DNA from: Streptomyces sp. NRRL F-525
GTDB taxonomy: Bacteria > Actinomycetota > Actinomycetes > Streptomycetales > Streptomycetaceae
Assembly: GCF_000716605.1 (NCBI RefSeq)
Contig: NZ_JNXE01000013.1
Coordinates: 144,592-208,591, forward strand
Direction of reading: 5' to 3'
Length of the DNA: 64,000 nucleotides
Shown here piece by piece: positions 42,465 to 51,585 of this stretch (positions are counted from its first letter, which is position 1; each line of letters starts with the position of its first letter). The position numbers and the translations under genes were made by a program. Under the pieces are notes generated by a model that had not been told where the DNA came from, did no database searches, and saw only the letters and a program-made list of their open reading frames with translations.

Positions 42465-43493
42465 GTGCGATCCATATGGAACGGCGCCATCTCCTTCGGC
42501 CTGGTCAGCATCCCGATCAAGCTGGTGAACGCGACCGAGAGCCACTCCATCTCCTTCCGCCAGATCCACACGGAGGACGGCGGCCGCATCCGTTACCGCA
42601 AGGTCTGCGAACTGGAGGACCGCGAGGTTGCCCAGGCCGAGATCGGCAAGGCGTACGAGGACGCGGACGGCACGATGATCCCGATCACGGACGAGGATCT
42701 GGCCCAGCTGCCGATCCCGACGGCGAAGACGATCGAGATCGTGGCGTTCGTGCCGGCCGACCGGATCGACCCGCTCCAGATGGACGCGGCGTACTACCTC
42801 TCCGCGAACGGCGTCCCCGCGGCCAAGCCGTACACCCTGCTGCGCGAGGCGCTGAAGCGCAGCCAGAAGGTGGCCATCGCGAAGTACGCGCTACGGGGCC
42901 GCGAACGCCTCGGCATGCTGCGCGTGGTCGACGACGTGATCGCCATGCACGGCCTGCTCTGGCCGGACGAGATCCGCGTCCCCGAGGGCGTAGCCCCCGA
43001 CACGAACGTCACCGTCCGCGACAAGGAACTCGACCTGGCGGACGCCCTGATGGACACGCTGGGCGAGGTCGACCTCGCCGACCTCCACGACGACTACCGC
43101 GAGGCGGTCGAGGAGATGATCACCGCGAAGGCCTCCGGAGAGCAGCCCGCGACGCCCCCGTCCCCGGCCCCCGGAGCCAAGGTCCTGGATCTGATGGCGG
43201 CCCTGGAGAAGAGCGTCCGAGAGGCAAAGGAGTCGCGGGGCGAGCAACCGGAAGCCAAGGAAACGGAAACAAAGGCCGAGGTCAGACGCATCTCCCCCCG
43301 AGCGACCCCCAAACAGACCCCCGGCAAGAAGTCGACCTCCACGGCAACAAAGAAGACGACGACGAAGAAGGCCCAGTCACGGTCCCAGTCCGCGACGTCG
43401 GCGAAGAAGTCGACGCGGACGACCAAGAAGACAACGGCGACCGCGAAGAAGACCCCGGCAAAGAAGGCAACTCCCCGCAAGCGCACGGCTTGA
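42465..43493 (+). CDS. ku: Ku DNA-end-binding protein
   Basis: A 342-residue Ku homologue that binds broken DNA ends and recruits LigD-type enzymes in non-homologous end joining. The core (residues 1-250) opens RSIWNGAISFGLVSIPIKLV and contains the bridging region MDAAYYLSANG. The last ~80 residues are a Lys/Thr/Ala-rich tail (TKKTTATAKKTPAKKA) as in streptomycete Ku proteins, which binds DNA. GTG 42465 gives the family start; an ATG at 42420 is also open. Confidence 0.94.
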   Translation: MRSIWNGAISFGLVSIPIKLVNATESHSISFRQIHTEDGGRIRYRKVCELEDREVAQAEIGKAYEDADGTMIPITDEDLAQLPIPTAKTIEIVAFVPADRIDPLQMDAAYYLSANGVPAAKPYTLLREALKRSQKVAIAKYALRGRERLGMLRVVDDVIAMHGLLWPDEIRVPEGVAPDTNVTVRDKELDLADALMDTLGEVDLADLHDDYREAVEEMITAKASGEQPATPPSPAPGAKVLDLMAALEKSVREAKESRGEQPEAKETETKAEVRRISPRATPKQTPGKKSTSTATKKTTTKKAQSRSQSATSAKKSTRTTKKTTATAKKTPAKKATPRKRTA

Positions 43494-43527
43494 GCCGGAG
43501 CCCCCCCCGGCCGCTCACCGCGCGGCG

Positions 43528-44853
43528 CTACCCGACCCGCCGAAGCGCCAACACCGCGTTGTGCCCCCCGAACCCGAACGAATTGCTCAACGCGAGATCC
43601 CCACCCCCGGGCAACTCCCGCGCCACCCCCGTCACCACATCAAGCCCGATCGAGTCATCCAGCTCACCCGCCACCCCCACGGTCGCCGGCACCACCCCGT
43701 GATGCAACGACAGCACCGTCACCACAGCCTCCACCCCACCCGCAGCCCCCTGCAGATGCCCGAGATGCCCCTTGACCGCCGTGACAGGAACGTTTCTGCG
43801 GCCGAACACCGCCCGCAACGCCCCCGCCTCGGCAAGATCCCCCTCCACCGTCGCCGTCGCATGCGCGTTCACATGGACGACGTCCACGACATGCCCGCCC
43901 GCGTCCCGCACGGCCCGCCGCACGGCGAGCGCGACCCCGGCGCCCGACGGATCCGGCGCCGCCATGTGGTGCGCGTCGGCGGACAGTCCCCACCCGGCCG
44001 CCTCGCAGTAGATCCGCGCCCCACGCGCGCGGGCGTGCTCCTCGGCCTCCAGGACGAGCACCCCCGCCCCCTCCCCGTTCACGAACCCGTCCCGGTCCCT
44101 GCCGAACGGCCGTGACGGCGACGACCCGTCCGCCAACCCCCGCGTGGACAACGCCCGCATCGCCGCGAACGACGCCATGATCGCCGGCGTGACGACCGCC
44201 TCGGCCCCGCCCGCGAGGGCGATGTCGACACGGCCGTACCGTATGCGGTCGATGGCTGCCCCGATCGCCTCCGTGCCGGAGGCACACGCCGCGGTCACCG
44301 TGCGGGCCTCGCCGGTGATGTGCAGGTCGAGGGAGACCTGGGACGCGGCCTGCGACGGAACCGTCATGGGCGTGGTGAGCGGTGAGACGCCGCGCGGCCC
44401 CTTGTCCCGCAGCTTGCGGTCGCCGCCGACGAGCACGGACGCGTCCCCGAGGATCGCCCCGAGGCTGACCCCGACCCGTTCGGGATCGAGCCCGCTCTCC
44501 CGCGTGCCGCCCGCCACGAACCCGGCGTCACCCCACGCCTCCCGCGCGGCCAGCACCGCGAACTGCGCGGACCGGTTCATCCGCCGCGCCGCCTGCCGCG
44601 GCAGCAGCTCCGCCGGATCGACGGGCACGGTCCCGGCCACCCGCACCGGCAGTTCCGCGAACTCCTCCCCGTCCAGTTCCCGAATCCCGTGCCGCCCGTC
44701 GAGCAGCCCGCGCCACAACTCGTCGACCCCGACCCCCAGCGGCGTCACGGCCCCCAGCCCGGTGACCACGACCCGCCGCGGCCCACCCGCGGCCGCCACC
44801 CGCTCCGGCCGCGGATGATGCCGTACGACGAACTCGCCACCGCCCCCCGCCAC
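43528..44853 (-). CDS. Beta-ketoacyl-ACP synthase II-like (FabF family)
   Basis: A thiolase-fold condensing enzyme of about 420-441 residues. The active-site Cys is in VTAACASGTEA, with His in HVNAHATATVEGD and KGHLGHLQGAAGG, and NSFGFGGHNAVLAL near the end. The family extends acyl-ACP chains by Claisen condensation. It stands alone with no ACP, KR or other fatty acid gene, so it may serve a minor lipid or an orphan pathway. The start is uncertain: GTG 44853 overlaps the next gene by over 100 bases; GTG 44799 is an alternative. Confidence 0.9.
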   Translation of the reverse strand: MAGGGGEFVVRHHPRPERVAAAGGPRRVVVTGLGAVTPLGVGVDELWRGLLDGRHGIRELDGEEFAELPVRVAGTVPVDPAELLPRQAARRMNRSAQFAVLAAREAWGDAGFVAGGTRESGLDPERVGVSLGAILGDASVLVGGDRKLRDKGPRGVSPLTTPMTVPSQAASQVSLDLHITGEARTVTAACASGTEAIGAAIDRIRYGRVDIALAGGAEAVVTPAIMASFAAMRALSTRGLADGSSPSRPFGRDRDGFVNGEGAGVLVLEAEEHARARGARIYCEAAGWGLSADAHHMAAPDPSGAGVALAVRRAVRDAGGHVVDVVHVNAHATATVEGDLAEAGALRAVFGRRNVPVTAVKGHLGHLQGAAGGVEAVVTVLSLHHGVVPATVGVAGELDDSIGLDVVTGVARELPGGGDLALSNSFGFGGHNAVLALRRVG

Positions 44854-45317
44854 CGGAGCCGCACCCCACCCCCGAACCTCCGTATGGTCAGCACGTCATC
44901 CCCCGACCCCCCGTCCAGATCCCGGTGCCACACCCCCCACCGCCGCACGTACGACACCTCGTCCGCCCCCGGATCCACCACCCGCAGCGAACCCACCCGG
45001 TCGCCCTCCCGGAACTCGACGACGGCGAGGTCGTCGGAGACGAGTCGCGGCACCGCCCCGACATCCAGTCGACGGCACCCGCTGATCACCCGGCGGTCGC
45101 GGCCGAGCACCTCGTCGTGATCCGTGCCGCCGAGCGGTGGCCGCAGGGAGACGCGGATCGTCTCGGGGGTCTCGGGGAGGGTGTGGGTGACGACGTACCA
45201 GCAGGCGCGTTCGGCGTCGGCCGGGGTCAGGGCGATCAGATCGCCCGGGATGACTTCGGCGGCGGTCACCGGGTGGGGAGCGAAGGGAACTTGCGATGAA
45301 TCGGATGAATTGGACAT
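44745..45317 (-). CDS. Hypothetical protein overlapping the ketoacyl synthase gene
   Basis: A 190-residue protein (MSNSSDSSQVPFAPHPVTAA at the start). Residues 18-150 look globular and beta-rich (IRVSLRPPLGGTDHDEVLG, SLRVVDPGADEVSYVRRWG). The last ~35 residues are Arg/Gly/Trp-rich and read the ketoacyl synthase gene in another frame, so either the genes overlap or a frameshift has lost the true stop. No family is recognised. Confidence 0.65.
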   Translation of the reverse strand: MSNSSDSSQVPFAPHPVTAAEVIPGDLIALTPADAERACWYVVTHTLPETPETIRVSLRPPLGGTDHDEVLGRDRRVISGCRRLDVGAVPRLVSDDLAVVEFREGDRVGSLRVVDPGADEVSYVRRWGVWHRDLDGGSGDDVLTIRRFGGGVRLRWRGAVASSSYGIIRGRSGWRPRVGRGGSWSPGWGP

Positions 45318-45656
45318 ATCTCGCACACTTCCTGGGGACTGAACGGACTTATGCCCTACGGCAAACCATCCCGAGTGAAATGGACGAAACCGGAAAAAGC
45401 TACGGTTGAAAGATGAACCTGTTGCGCCCCGAGGGCTCTCAAGGTCCGCCGAAACAGGGCGAGTTGCCCCAGTTGATCACTGCGAATATGTGTGGAACAT
45501 CACTTTCGCGGCCGTCGCGCCCGCCCCCGCGCTCACTTGTTCCCTGGATTTAACGTGAGGCCCTCTGGCAACTCCCTTTCTACGCGCGTAACTTGAGCCG
45601 ACTCCCCACAGGCACCCGGTATCGGCAGCTACACGAAGTACGAGGAGACCGCCAGC
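45318..45656. other. Divergent intergenic region
   Basis: 339 bases between a leftward and a rightward gene. I see no ORF or clear operator. It should hold the promoter of the nuclease gene; its G+C is lower than around it (AT-rich near 45340-45420). Confidence 0.5.
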
Positions 45657-48104
45657 GTGTCCAGACCTGAAGGGCGCAGACCCCGCGCCCGCCGCACCGC
45701 CCAAGCGATCGTCTCGGTGGGCGCGGCGGGAGCGTTCGCCTTCACCGCCCTGCCCACCGCGTCCGCAACTCCCTCCGCATCGGCGGTGATTGCCGAGGTG
45801 TACGGCGGCGGGGGCAACTCGGGAGCCACCCTGACCCGGGACTTCGTCGAACTCGGCAACGCCGGTTCGGCGGCCTACGACCTGTCGGGCTACAGCGTCC
45901 AGTACCTGCCCGGTACGCCGTCCTCCGGCTCCACTTGGCAGGTCACCGCCCTCACCGGCGCGATCGCCCCCGGCGCCCGCTACCTCGTCGGCGAGGGCAC
46001 CGGCAGCGGCGGCACGACCGCGCTGCCCACCACCGACGCCACCGGCTCGATCGCGATGAGCGCCACCTCCGGCACGATCGCCCTGGTCTCCGGCACCACC
46101 GCGCTGACCTGCAAGACCGCCGCGGACTGCGCGGCCGACCCGAGCATCGTCGACCTCACGGGCTACGGCACCGCGGTCGTCCGCGAGGGCAGCGGCCCGG
46201 CCACCGGCGCCTCCAACACGGCCGCGGTCGCCCGCGCCGACTCGCTCGCCGACACCGACGACAACGCGGCCGACTTCACCGCCGGCACCCCGACACCGGT
46301 CAACTCGGCGGGCCAGACGCCCGGTTCGGGGGACGGCGGCGGTGACGGCGGTGACGGCGGTTCTCCGACCGACCCCGGCACGGTCCGCGTCCACGACGTC
46401 CAGGGCACGACCCGCCTCTCGCCGTACTCCGGCCAGACGGTCACCCGTGTCCCCGGCATCGTCACCGGCGTCCGCTCCACCGGCTCCCTCGGCTACTGGA
46501 TCCAGGACCCGACCCCTGACACCGACCCGCGCACCAGCGAGGCGGTCTTCGTCTACACCGGCTCCACCAGGCCGACCGTGGCGGTGGGCGATTCGGTCCT
46601 GGTCACCGGCAAGGTCAGCGAGTACTACCCGAGCAGCACCAGCCAGTCGAACACCGAGATCGGCGGCCCGACCACCACGGTCCTCTCCAGCGGCAACGCC
46701 CTGCCGGACGCCGTGACACTGGACGCGACCTCGGTCCCCGACGCCTACGTCCCGACCGCGTCCGGCGGCAGCATCGAGTCCCTCCCGCTCCAACCCACCG
46801 TCTACGCCCAGGACTTCTACGAGTCCCTGGAGGGCATGCGGGTCACCTTCGCCGACGCGAGGGTGGTCGGCGCTTCGGACGCCTACGGCGAACTGTGGGT
46901 CACGGTCAAGCCGAACGAGAACGCCACGGCACGCGGCGGCACCCTGTACTCGTCGTACGACCAGCCCAACACGGGCCGTATAGAGGTGATGTCACTCGAC
47001 ACCACCTCAACCTTCCCCGCGGCCAACGTAGGTGACGAACTCTCAGGTACGACCACGGGCCCCCTCGACTACTCCACCTACGGCGGCTACAACGTCCAGG
47101 CCACCCAGCTCGGCACGCTCGTCGACAACGGCCTGAAGCAGGAAGTGACCCGGCGTCAGAAGAAGGACGAGCTCGCGGTCGCCACGTACAACGTGGAGAA
47201 CCTGGACGCGCTCGACACCCAGGAGAAGTTCGACCGGCTCGCCGAGGGCGTCGCGGTCAACCTCAACTCGCCCGACATCGTGGCCCTGGAGGAGATCCAG
47301 GACGACAACGGCGCGACGAACGACGGCACAGTGACGGCCGAGGGCACCCTGAAGCGCTTCACGGACGCGGTCCGCGCGGCCGGCGGCCCGGTGTACAAGT
47401 GGCGTTACATCTCGCCGACGAACAACGCGGACGGCGGCGAGCCCGGCGGCAACATCCGCCAAGTCTTCCTCTTCAACCCGAAGCGGGTCTCCTTCACGGA
47501 CCACAAGGGCGGCGACGCCACGACCGCCACGAGCGTGGTGAAGACCCGCAAGGGCGTCGAACTCACCTACTCCCCGGGCCGGATCGACCCGACCAACGCG
47601 GCCTGGGAGGACAGCCGCAAGCCCCTGGTCGGCGAGTTCACCTTCCAGGGCGAGCAGGTCTTCGTGATCGCCAACCACTTCATCTCCAAGGGCGGCGACC
47701 AGCCGATCCACGGCCGCTACCAGCCCCCGGCCCGCAGCTCGGAAACCCAGCGCGCGGCCCAGGCGGCAGAGGTCAACACCTTCGTCAAGTCCCTCCTCGC
47801 AGCCGACAAGAACGCCAAGGCGGTAGTCCTCGGCGACCTGAACGACTACGAGTTCTCCCAGACGGTGACCACCCTGACGGCCGACAAGGTCCTCAAGCCC
47901 CTGATCACCACCCTCCCCGCCGCCGAGCGCTACACCTACGTCTACGACGGCAACTCCCAAACCCTGGACCACATCCTCACCAGCCCCGCGGTGACGTCCT
48001 TCAACTACGACGTAGTCCACATCAACGCCGAGTTCGCCGACCAGGCAAGCGACCACGACCCCCAGATAGTCCGCATCGACCTCGCGAAGTGCCGTAGGCA
48101 CTAA
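45657..48104 (+). CDS. Secreted nuclease with lamin-tail and EEP domains
   Basis: An 815-residue exported nuclease of the ExeM/NucH type. Signal peptide about 1-38 (AQAIVSVGAAGAFAFTALPT). A lamin-tail domain follows (about 40-190), then a Gly-rich linker and an OB-like domain (about 240-480). The endonuclease/exonuclease/phosphatase domain (about 495-812) has VATYNVENL, ALEEIQDD, GDLNDYEFS and SDHDPQIVRIDL, the metal and His catalytic motifs. It degrades extracellular DNA. Start GTG follows GAGGAGA. Confidence 0.93.
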   Translation: MSRPEGRRPRARRTAQAIVSVGAAGAFAFTALPTASATPSASAVIAEVYGGGGNSGATLTRDFVELGNAGSAAYDLSGYSVQYLPGTPSSGSTWQVTALTGAIAPGARYLVGEGTGSGGTTALPTTDATGSIAMSATSGTIALVSGTTALTCKTAADCAADPSIVDLTGYGTAVVREGSGPATGASNTAAVARADSLADTDDNAADFTAGTPTPVNSAGQTPGSGDGGGDGGDGGSPTDPGTVRVHDVQGTTRLSPYSGQTVTRVPGIVTGVRSTGSLGYWIQDPTPDTDPRTSEAVFVYTGSTRPTVAVGDSVLVTGKVSEYYPSSTSQSNTEIGGPTTTVLSSGNALPDAVTLDATSVPDAYVPTASGGSIESLPLQPTVYAQDFYESLEGMRVTFADARVVGASDAYGELWVTVKPNENATARGGTLYSSYDQPNTGRIEVMSLDTTSTFPAANVGDELSGTTTGPLDYSTYGGYNVQATQLGTLVDNGLKQEVTRRQKKDELAVATYNVENLDALDTQEKFDRLAEGVAVNLNSPDIVALEEIQDDNGATNDGTVTAEGTLKRFTDAVRAAGGPVYKWRYISPTNNADGGEPGGNIRQVFLFNPKRVSFTDHKGGDATTATSVVKTRKGVELTYSPGRIDPTNAAWEDSRKPLVGEFTFQGEQVFVIANHFISKGGDQPIHGRYQPPARSSETQRAAQAAEVNTFVKSLLAADKNAKAVVLGDLNDYEFSQTVTTLTADKVLKPLITTLPAAERYTYVYDGNSQTLDHILTSPAVTSFNYDVVHINAEFADQASDHDPQIVRIDLAKCRRH

Positions 48105-48180
48105 GGCCGTTGACCCCCGACGGGGCGGACCGGCGCAAGCCGTCCCGCCCCGTCACTCTGACCGGTACCGGCCAGCGCAA

Positions 48181-48219
48181 CCCCCTTAAGGGGCGCGGGG
48201 AACTGCGCGACCAGCCCCA
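48181..48219. repeat. Dispersed GC-rich hairpin repeat between convergent genes
   Basis: CCCCCTTAAGGGGCGCGGGG followed by AACTGCGCGACCAG, the same family as the 30 kb array. It sits between convergent genes, where a terminator is expected. Confidence 0.85.
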
Positions 48220-48252
48220 ACGCACCCGCACTCGCAAGACAACACAAGCCAC

Positions 48253-49566
48253 TCAGACGCCAAGGCGCACAACCGGCTCCACCACACTCCGCCCCGCCAC
48301 CATGACCAGCCCCACCCCCACCGCAAGCCCCACCGCAGGCACCACCGGAAACCGCCCGCCATAGGCGAACCCATGCCCGGCAAACCAGATCAGCGCACTC
48401 ACACTCGCCGCCACCCCGCCCCACAACGCCCAAGCCCGACGCGGGACATCACCGGGCCGCGCCCGCTCGTACACCACGGAGAGCCCCCGCTCCAACGGCC
48501 CCAGCACCCCTACAACCCCCACCAGCAAAACCCCGAGCACAACCACCCACGGCACCCGCAGCACCCACCAACTCCCCGACCCATAGGCCGGTTCGGGAGC
48601 AAGCCCGGTGAGATAGAAGGCCGCGGCAACAATCAGCACCGGCAACATGTGCCACAGGTAGAGCGTCATACTCGCGCCACCCAACGGCCGTACCACGCGC
48701 CAGAGTCGCTCCCCCTCCAACAGCCGCCGCAACACCGGCGCAAGCAACAGCGCCACCCCCACCTGCCCAACCGCCCAGGCCAGCATCGCGGCGGACGGCG
48801 GATTGGTGTTGCTCGGACTCTGCCCGGTCACCAGGATCAGACTCACCGGAAACGGCCCGAACGCGACCAGCACGGCGAAGACAGCGGCACCACCCACGGC
48901 CATGCAGACAGACAGGCCGGACCGTTCGACAAGCAGCATGTCCCGCCAGCAGAAGCCCAGTTGATAGGCGACACCCCACACGAGCACGTAGTTGAGCAGC
49001 CCTACAACAGGCGCGTGCACCGCGACCACCACCGCATCTGCGCCGACCGCGACCACCCCCATCACCACCGGCACCCGCAACCCCCACTGCCGATGTGCCG
49101 CGTACAGCACGGGAGTTGCCGCACTGAGCAGCAGATACACCGGCAGGAACCAGAACTGCATCGCCATCGCCCACCCGACAAGCGCGAGGATGCCCGGATC
49201 CACCCCGACCGCCGAGCAGATCGCGACAGCGACCAGCACCAGCCCGCTGTACACCCCGGCAGGCAGCAGCAGCCGCAGCGCCCGCTGTCCCACCCAACCG
49301 CTCGCCGTACGCCCCTCGTTGAGGGCCCGCGCCCACGAACCGCCGGCCGCATGCCCGCCGGCCAGGAAGAACAGCGGCATGATCTGGAACCCCAGGGTCA
49401 GCCACTGGGTCCAGCGCACGGTCGCGAGCAACTCCGGTGCGCTGATCACCCCGTCGGGATCCCGCACCAGCCCGGTGATCAGCCAGTGCCCGAACACCAC
49501 CAGCACGATCGCCCACGCCCGCAAGAAGTCGACGTAGCGATCCCGGCCCCCGCTCAAGGTCCCCAT
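48253..49566 (-). CDS. Membrane acyltransferase (acyltransferase-3 family)
   Basis: A 437-residue protein with about ten membrane segments. The opening RDRYVDFLRAWAIVLVVFGH has the family His, and LTLYLWHMLPVLIVAAAFYL is near the end. Such proteins O-acylate sugars or lipids at the membrane. Opposite in strand to the neighbouring nuclease and GH18 genes, it probably has its own promoter. Confidence 0.88.
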   Translation of the reverse strand: MGTLSGGRDRYVDFLRAWAIVLVVFGHWLITGLVRDPDGVISAPELLATVRWTQWLTLGFQIMPLFFLAGGHAAGGSWARALNEGRTASGWVGQRALRLLLPAGVYSGLVLVAVAICSAVGVDPGILALVGWAMAMQFWFLPVYLLLSAATPVLYAAHRQWGLRVPVVMGVVAVGADAVVVAVHAPVVGLLNYVLVWGVAYQLGFCWRDMLLVERSGLSVCMAVGGAAVFAVLVAFGPFPVSLILVTGQSPSNTNPPSAAMLAWAVGQVGVALLLAPVLRRLLEGERLWRVVRPLGGASMTLYLWHMLPVLIVAAAFYLTGLAPEPAYGSGSWWVLRVPWVVVLGVLLVGVVGVLGPLERGLSVVYERARPGDVPRRAWALWGGVAASVSALIWFAGHGFAYGGRFPVVPAVGLAVGVGLVMVAGRSVVEPVVRLGV

Positions 49567-49730
49567 AAGTCGTCATGGTGCCTCCGACGCAAGGGAGTTG
49601 AGGGGGAGCGGCACCGTCCCGCAACCAATCCGTGCCCGTCACGACACCGGTGACAGCTCCCCAAATCCCTTGACCCGCCCTTGCCTTGACTCGCCCCTGT
49701 CAACACTGCTTCCCTGAGCCCACACAGCGA

Positions 49731-49746
49731 ATTGGTCTGCACCAAT
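49731..49746. promoter_or_regulatory. DasR-responsive element candidate
   Basis: ATTGGTCTGCACCAAT is a 16-bp near-perfect palindrome that fits the dre pattern (TGGTCT-xx-ACCA core), 53 bases upstream of the GH18 gene. DasR, the GlcNAc-responsive repressor, controls chitinase genes through such sites (established). Confidence 0.7.
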
Positions 49747-49759
49747 ATCGCGCAGGGAT

Positions 49760-49771
49760 TGAATCGATTCA
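49760..49771. promoter_or_regulatory. LacI-type operator candidate
   Basis: TGAATCGATTCA is a perfect 12-bp palindrome with central CG, typical of LacI-family sugar regulators, 29 bases upstream of the GH18 start. A related palindrome lies upstream of the GH78 gene. Confidence 0.6.
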
Positions 49772-49799
49772 CCCCCCGTCCCCCCCGTGGAGGTCGCGC

Positions 49800-51467
49800 A
49801 TGCGTACCCGATCGAGATCCCGTTCCCTCTCCCGTTCCCTCACCCGCTCCCTGTCCCGCTCGCTCGTCTCCGCCGCCCTGCTGACCGGAGCCCTCGCGGC
49901 GGCCGGCCTCACCACGGCGACCCCCGCGTCGGCGGCATCTTCCCCCAACGCCTGGCCCGCCCACGTCTTCGCCCCGTACTTCGACGCGGGCTCGGGAAAC
50001 GTTTCCCTCACCGACGTGGCCAACAACTACGGCACCAAGTTCTTCACCGCCGCGTTCGTCGACGGCCCCGGCTGTCAGTGGCAGGTGCCGGGCCAGTCCG
50101 CCCTCCAGTCGCAGATCGACGGCATCCGCGGCCTCGGCGGCGATGTCTCCGTGTCCTTCGGCGGCTACACCTCCGACACCGCCCTCACCGAGATCGGCGA
50201 CTCCTGTTCCAGCCCGGAGGCGGCGGCAGCGCAGATCGAGAACGTCATCACCACCTTCAACCTCTCGCACGTCGACTTCGACATCGAGTCGGCGTCCCTC
50301 ACCAACTCCTCCGGCATCGACCGCCGCGACAAGGCCCTTGCCCAAGTGCGTACTTGGGCCGCGAACAACGGCCGCGCCCTGTCGATCTCCGTCACCCTCC
50401 CCGCCCTCCCCAGCGGCCTGTCCGGCGACGGCGTCAACGTCCTCAACAACGCCCGCTCCAACGGCTTCACCCCGGACGTCGTCAACCTGATGACCATGGA
50501 CTACGGCTCCTCGGGCACCGACATGGGCAACGCGGCCAACACGTCCGTGGACGCGGCGGCGAGCCAGGTCGCGAGCGCCTTCGGCATCTCCACCTCCGCC
50601 GCGTACGCCAAGCTCGGCAACACCCCGATGATCGGCCAGAACGACAGCGCCGGCGAGGTCTTCACCCTCGACAACGCCCGCAGCGTCGAGGCCTTCGACG
50701 CCTCACGCGGAATCGCGCTCACGTCGTACTGGTCGCAGAACCGCGACAACGGCGGCTGTGCGGGCTCGACTTCGGCGCAGAGCACCTGCAGCGGCGTCAG
50801 CCAGAACTCCGGTGACTTCGCGCGTATCTTCCAGGCGTTCACCTCCGGCAGCAGCAGCGGTGGCGGGGCTACCGGCTCAACTGTCCAGTCCCTGCCCGGG
50901 ACTTGGGCCCAGTGCGCGAGCGAGAACGGCACCTGCGGGGTCAGCGGCACGACGGCGGTCGCCTACGGCGCGAGCGGCAGGTTCAACTACGCGACGGAGA
51001 CCGGCTCCACGCCCTGCACCAACGCGGTCTTCGGCGACCCGATCTCCGGCACCGCCAAGTCCTGCTACGGCCAGACCGCCCCGCCCGCGACCAACGTGTG
51101 GACCTCCTGCGCCGCCGAGGGCGGCACCTGCGCCTTCTCCGGCGTGATGACGGTGGCCTACGGCGCGGGCAGTTCCTTCAACTACGCGACCCTGCCCGGC
51201 GGTACGGCATGCTCCAACGCCGTGTTCGGCGACCCGGCCGCCAACACCGTCAAGTCCTGCTACCTGATCGGCGCACCGCCCTCCTTCGCCACCTGGACCA
51301 ACTGCGCGGCGGAGGACGGCACTTGCACCTTCTCCGGCACCCACGAGGTGGCGTACGGCGCGGCCGGACGGTACGTGTACCGGTCCGTGTCCGGGTCCAC
51401 CGGGTGCAGCAACGGGGTCTTCGGCGACCCGGTGTCGGGTACGGCGAAGTCCTGCTACGTGCAGTAA
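49800..51467 (+). CDS. Secreted GH18 chitinase-like enzyme with triple Cys-rich module
   Basis: A 555-residue exported enzyme. It has a long Arg/Ser-rich twin-arginine-like signal (residues 1-50, SRSLTRSLSRSLVSAALLTG) and a GH18 barrel at about 55-345 with the active-site motif VDFDIES (Asp159, Asp161, Glu163). The last ~190 residues are three tandem ~63-residue repeats, each with WxxC-A-x-E-x-x-T-C, VAYGA, FGDP and K-x-C-Y. The same triple module ends the next two enzymes. GGAGG lies six bases before the ATG; dre and LacI-type sites are upstream. Confidence 0.92.
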   Translation: MRTRSRSRSLSRSLTRSLSRSLVSAALLTGALAAAGLTTATPASAASSPNAWPAHVFAPYFDAGSGNVSLTDVANNYGTKFFTAAFVDGPGCQWQVPGQSALQSQIDGIRGLGGDVSVSFGGYTSDTALTEIGDSCSSPEAAAAQIENVITTFNLSHVDFDIESASLTNSSGIDRRDKALAQVRTWAANNGRALSISVTLPALPSGLSGDGVNVLNNARSNGFTPDVVNLMTMDYGSSGTDMGNAANTSVDAAASQVASAFGISTSAAYAKLGNTPMIGQNDSAGEVFTLDNARSVEAFDASRGIALTSYWSQNRDNGGCAGSTSAQSTCSGVSQNSGDFARIFQAFTSGSSSGGGATGSTVQSLPGTWAQCASENGTCGVSGTTAVAYGASGRFNYATETGSTPCTNAVFGDPISGTAKSCYGQTAPPATNVWTSCAAEGGTCAFSGVMTVAYGAGSSFNYATLPGGTACSNAVFGDPAANTVKSCYLIGAPPSFATWTNCAAEDGTCTFSGTHEVAYGAAGRYVYRSVSGSTGCSNGVFGDPVSGTAKSCYVQ

Positions 51468-51494
51468 CTCCTGGGCCGCTTCGGCTCCTTCGGC

Positions 51495-51523
51495 CCGGCG
51501 GATTGAACGATTCAATCCGCCGG
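51495..51523. promoter_or_regulatory. Palindrome upstream of the GH78 gene (LacI-type operator)
   Basis: CCGGCGGATTGAA / TTCAATCCGCCGG with a CGA centre, arms of 13 bp, at 51495-51523. The inner ATTGAA-CGA-TTCAAT matches the operator type upstream of the GH18 gene. It may also act as a terminator for GH18. Confidence 0.6.
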
Positions 51524-51585
51524 CCGAGGGTTCCACCAGGTTTCCCCCTCCGCGCACCGCCGCTCGAACGAGGAGAAGCAGCCTC

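Noticed and set aside
43528..44853. Type II polyketide synthase locus
   Set aside because: Single ketoacyl synthase with no chain-length factor, carrier protein or cyclase.
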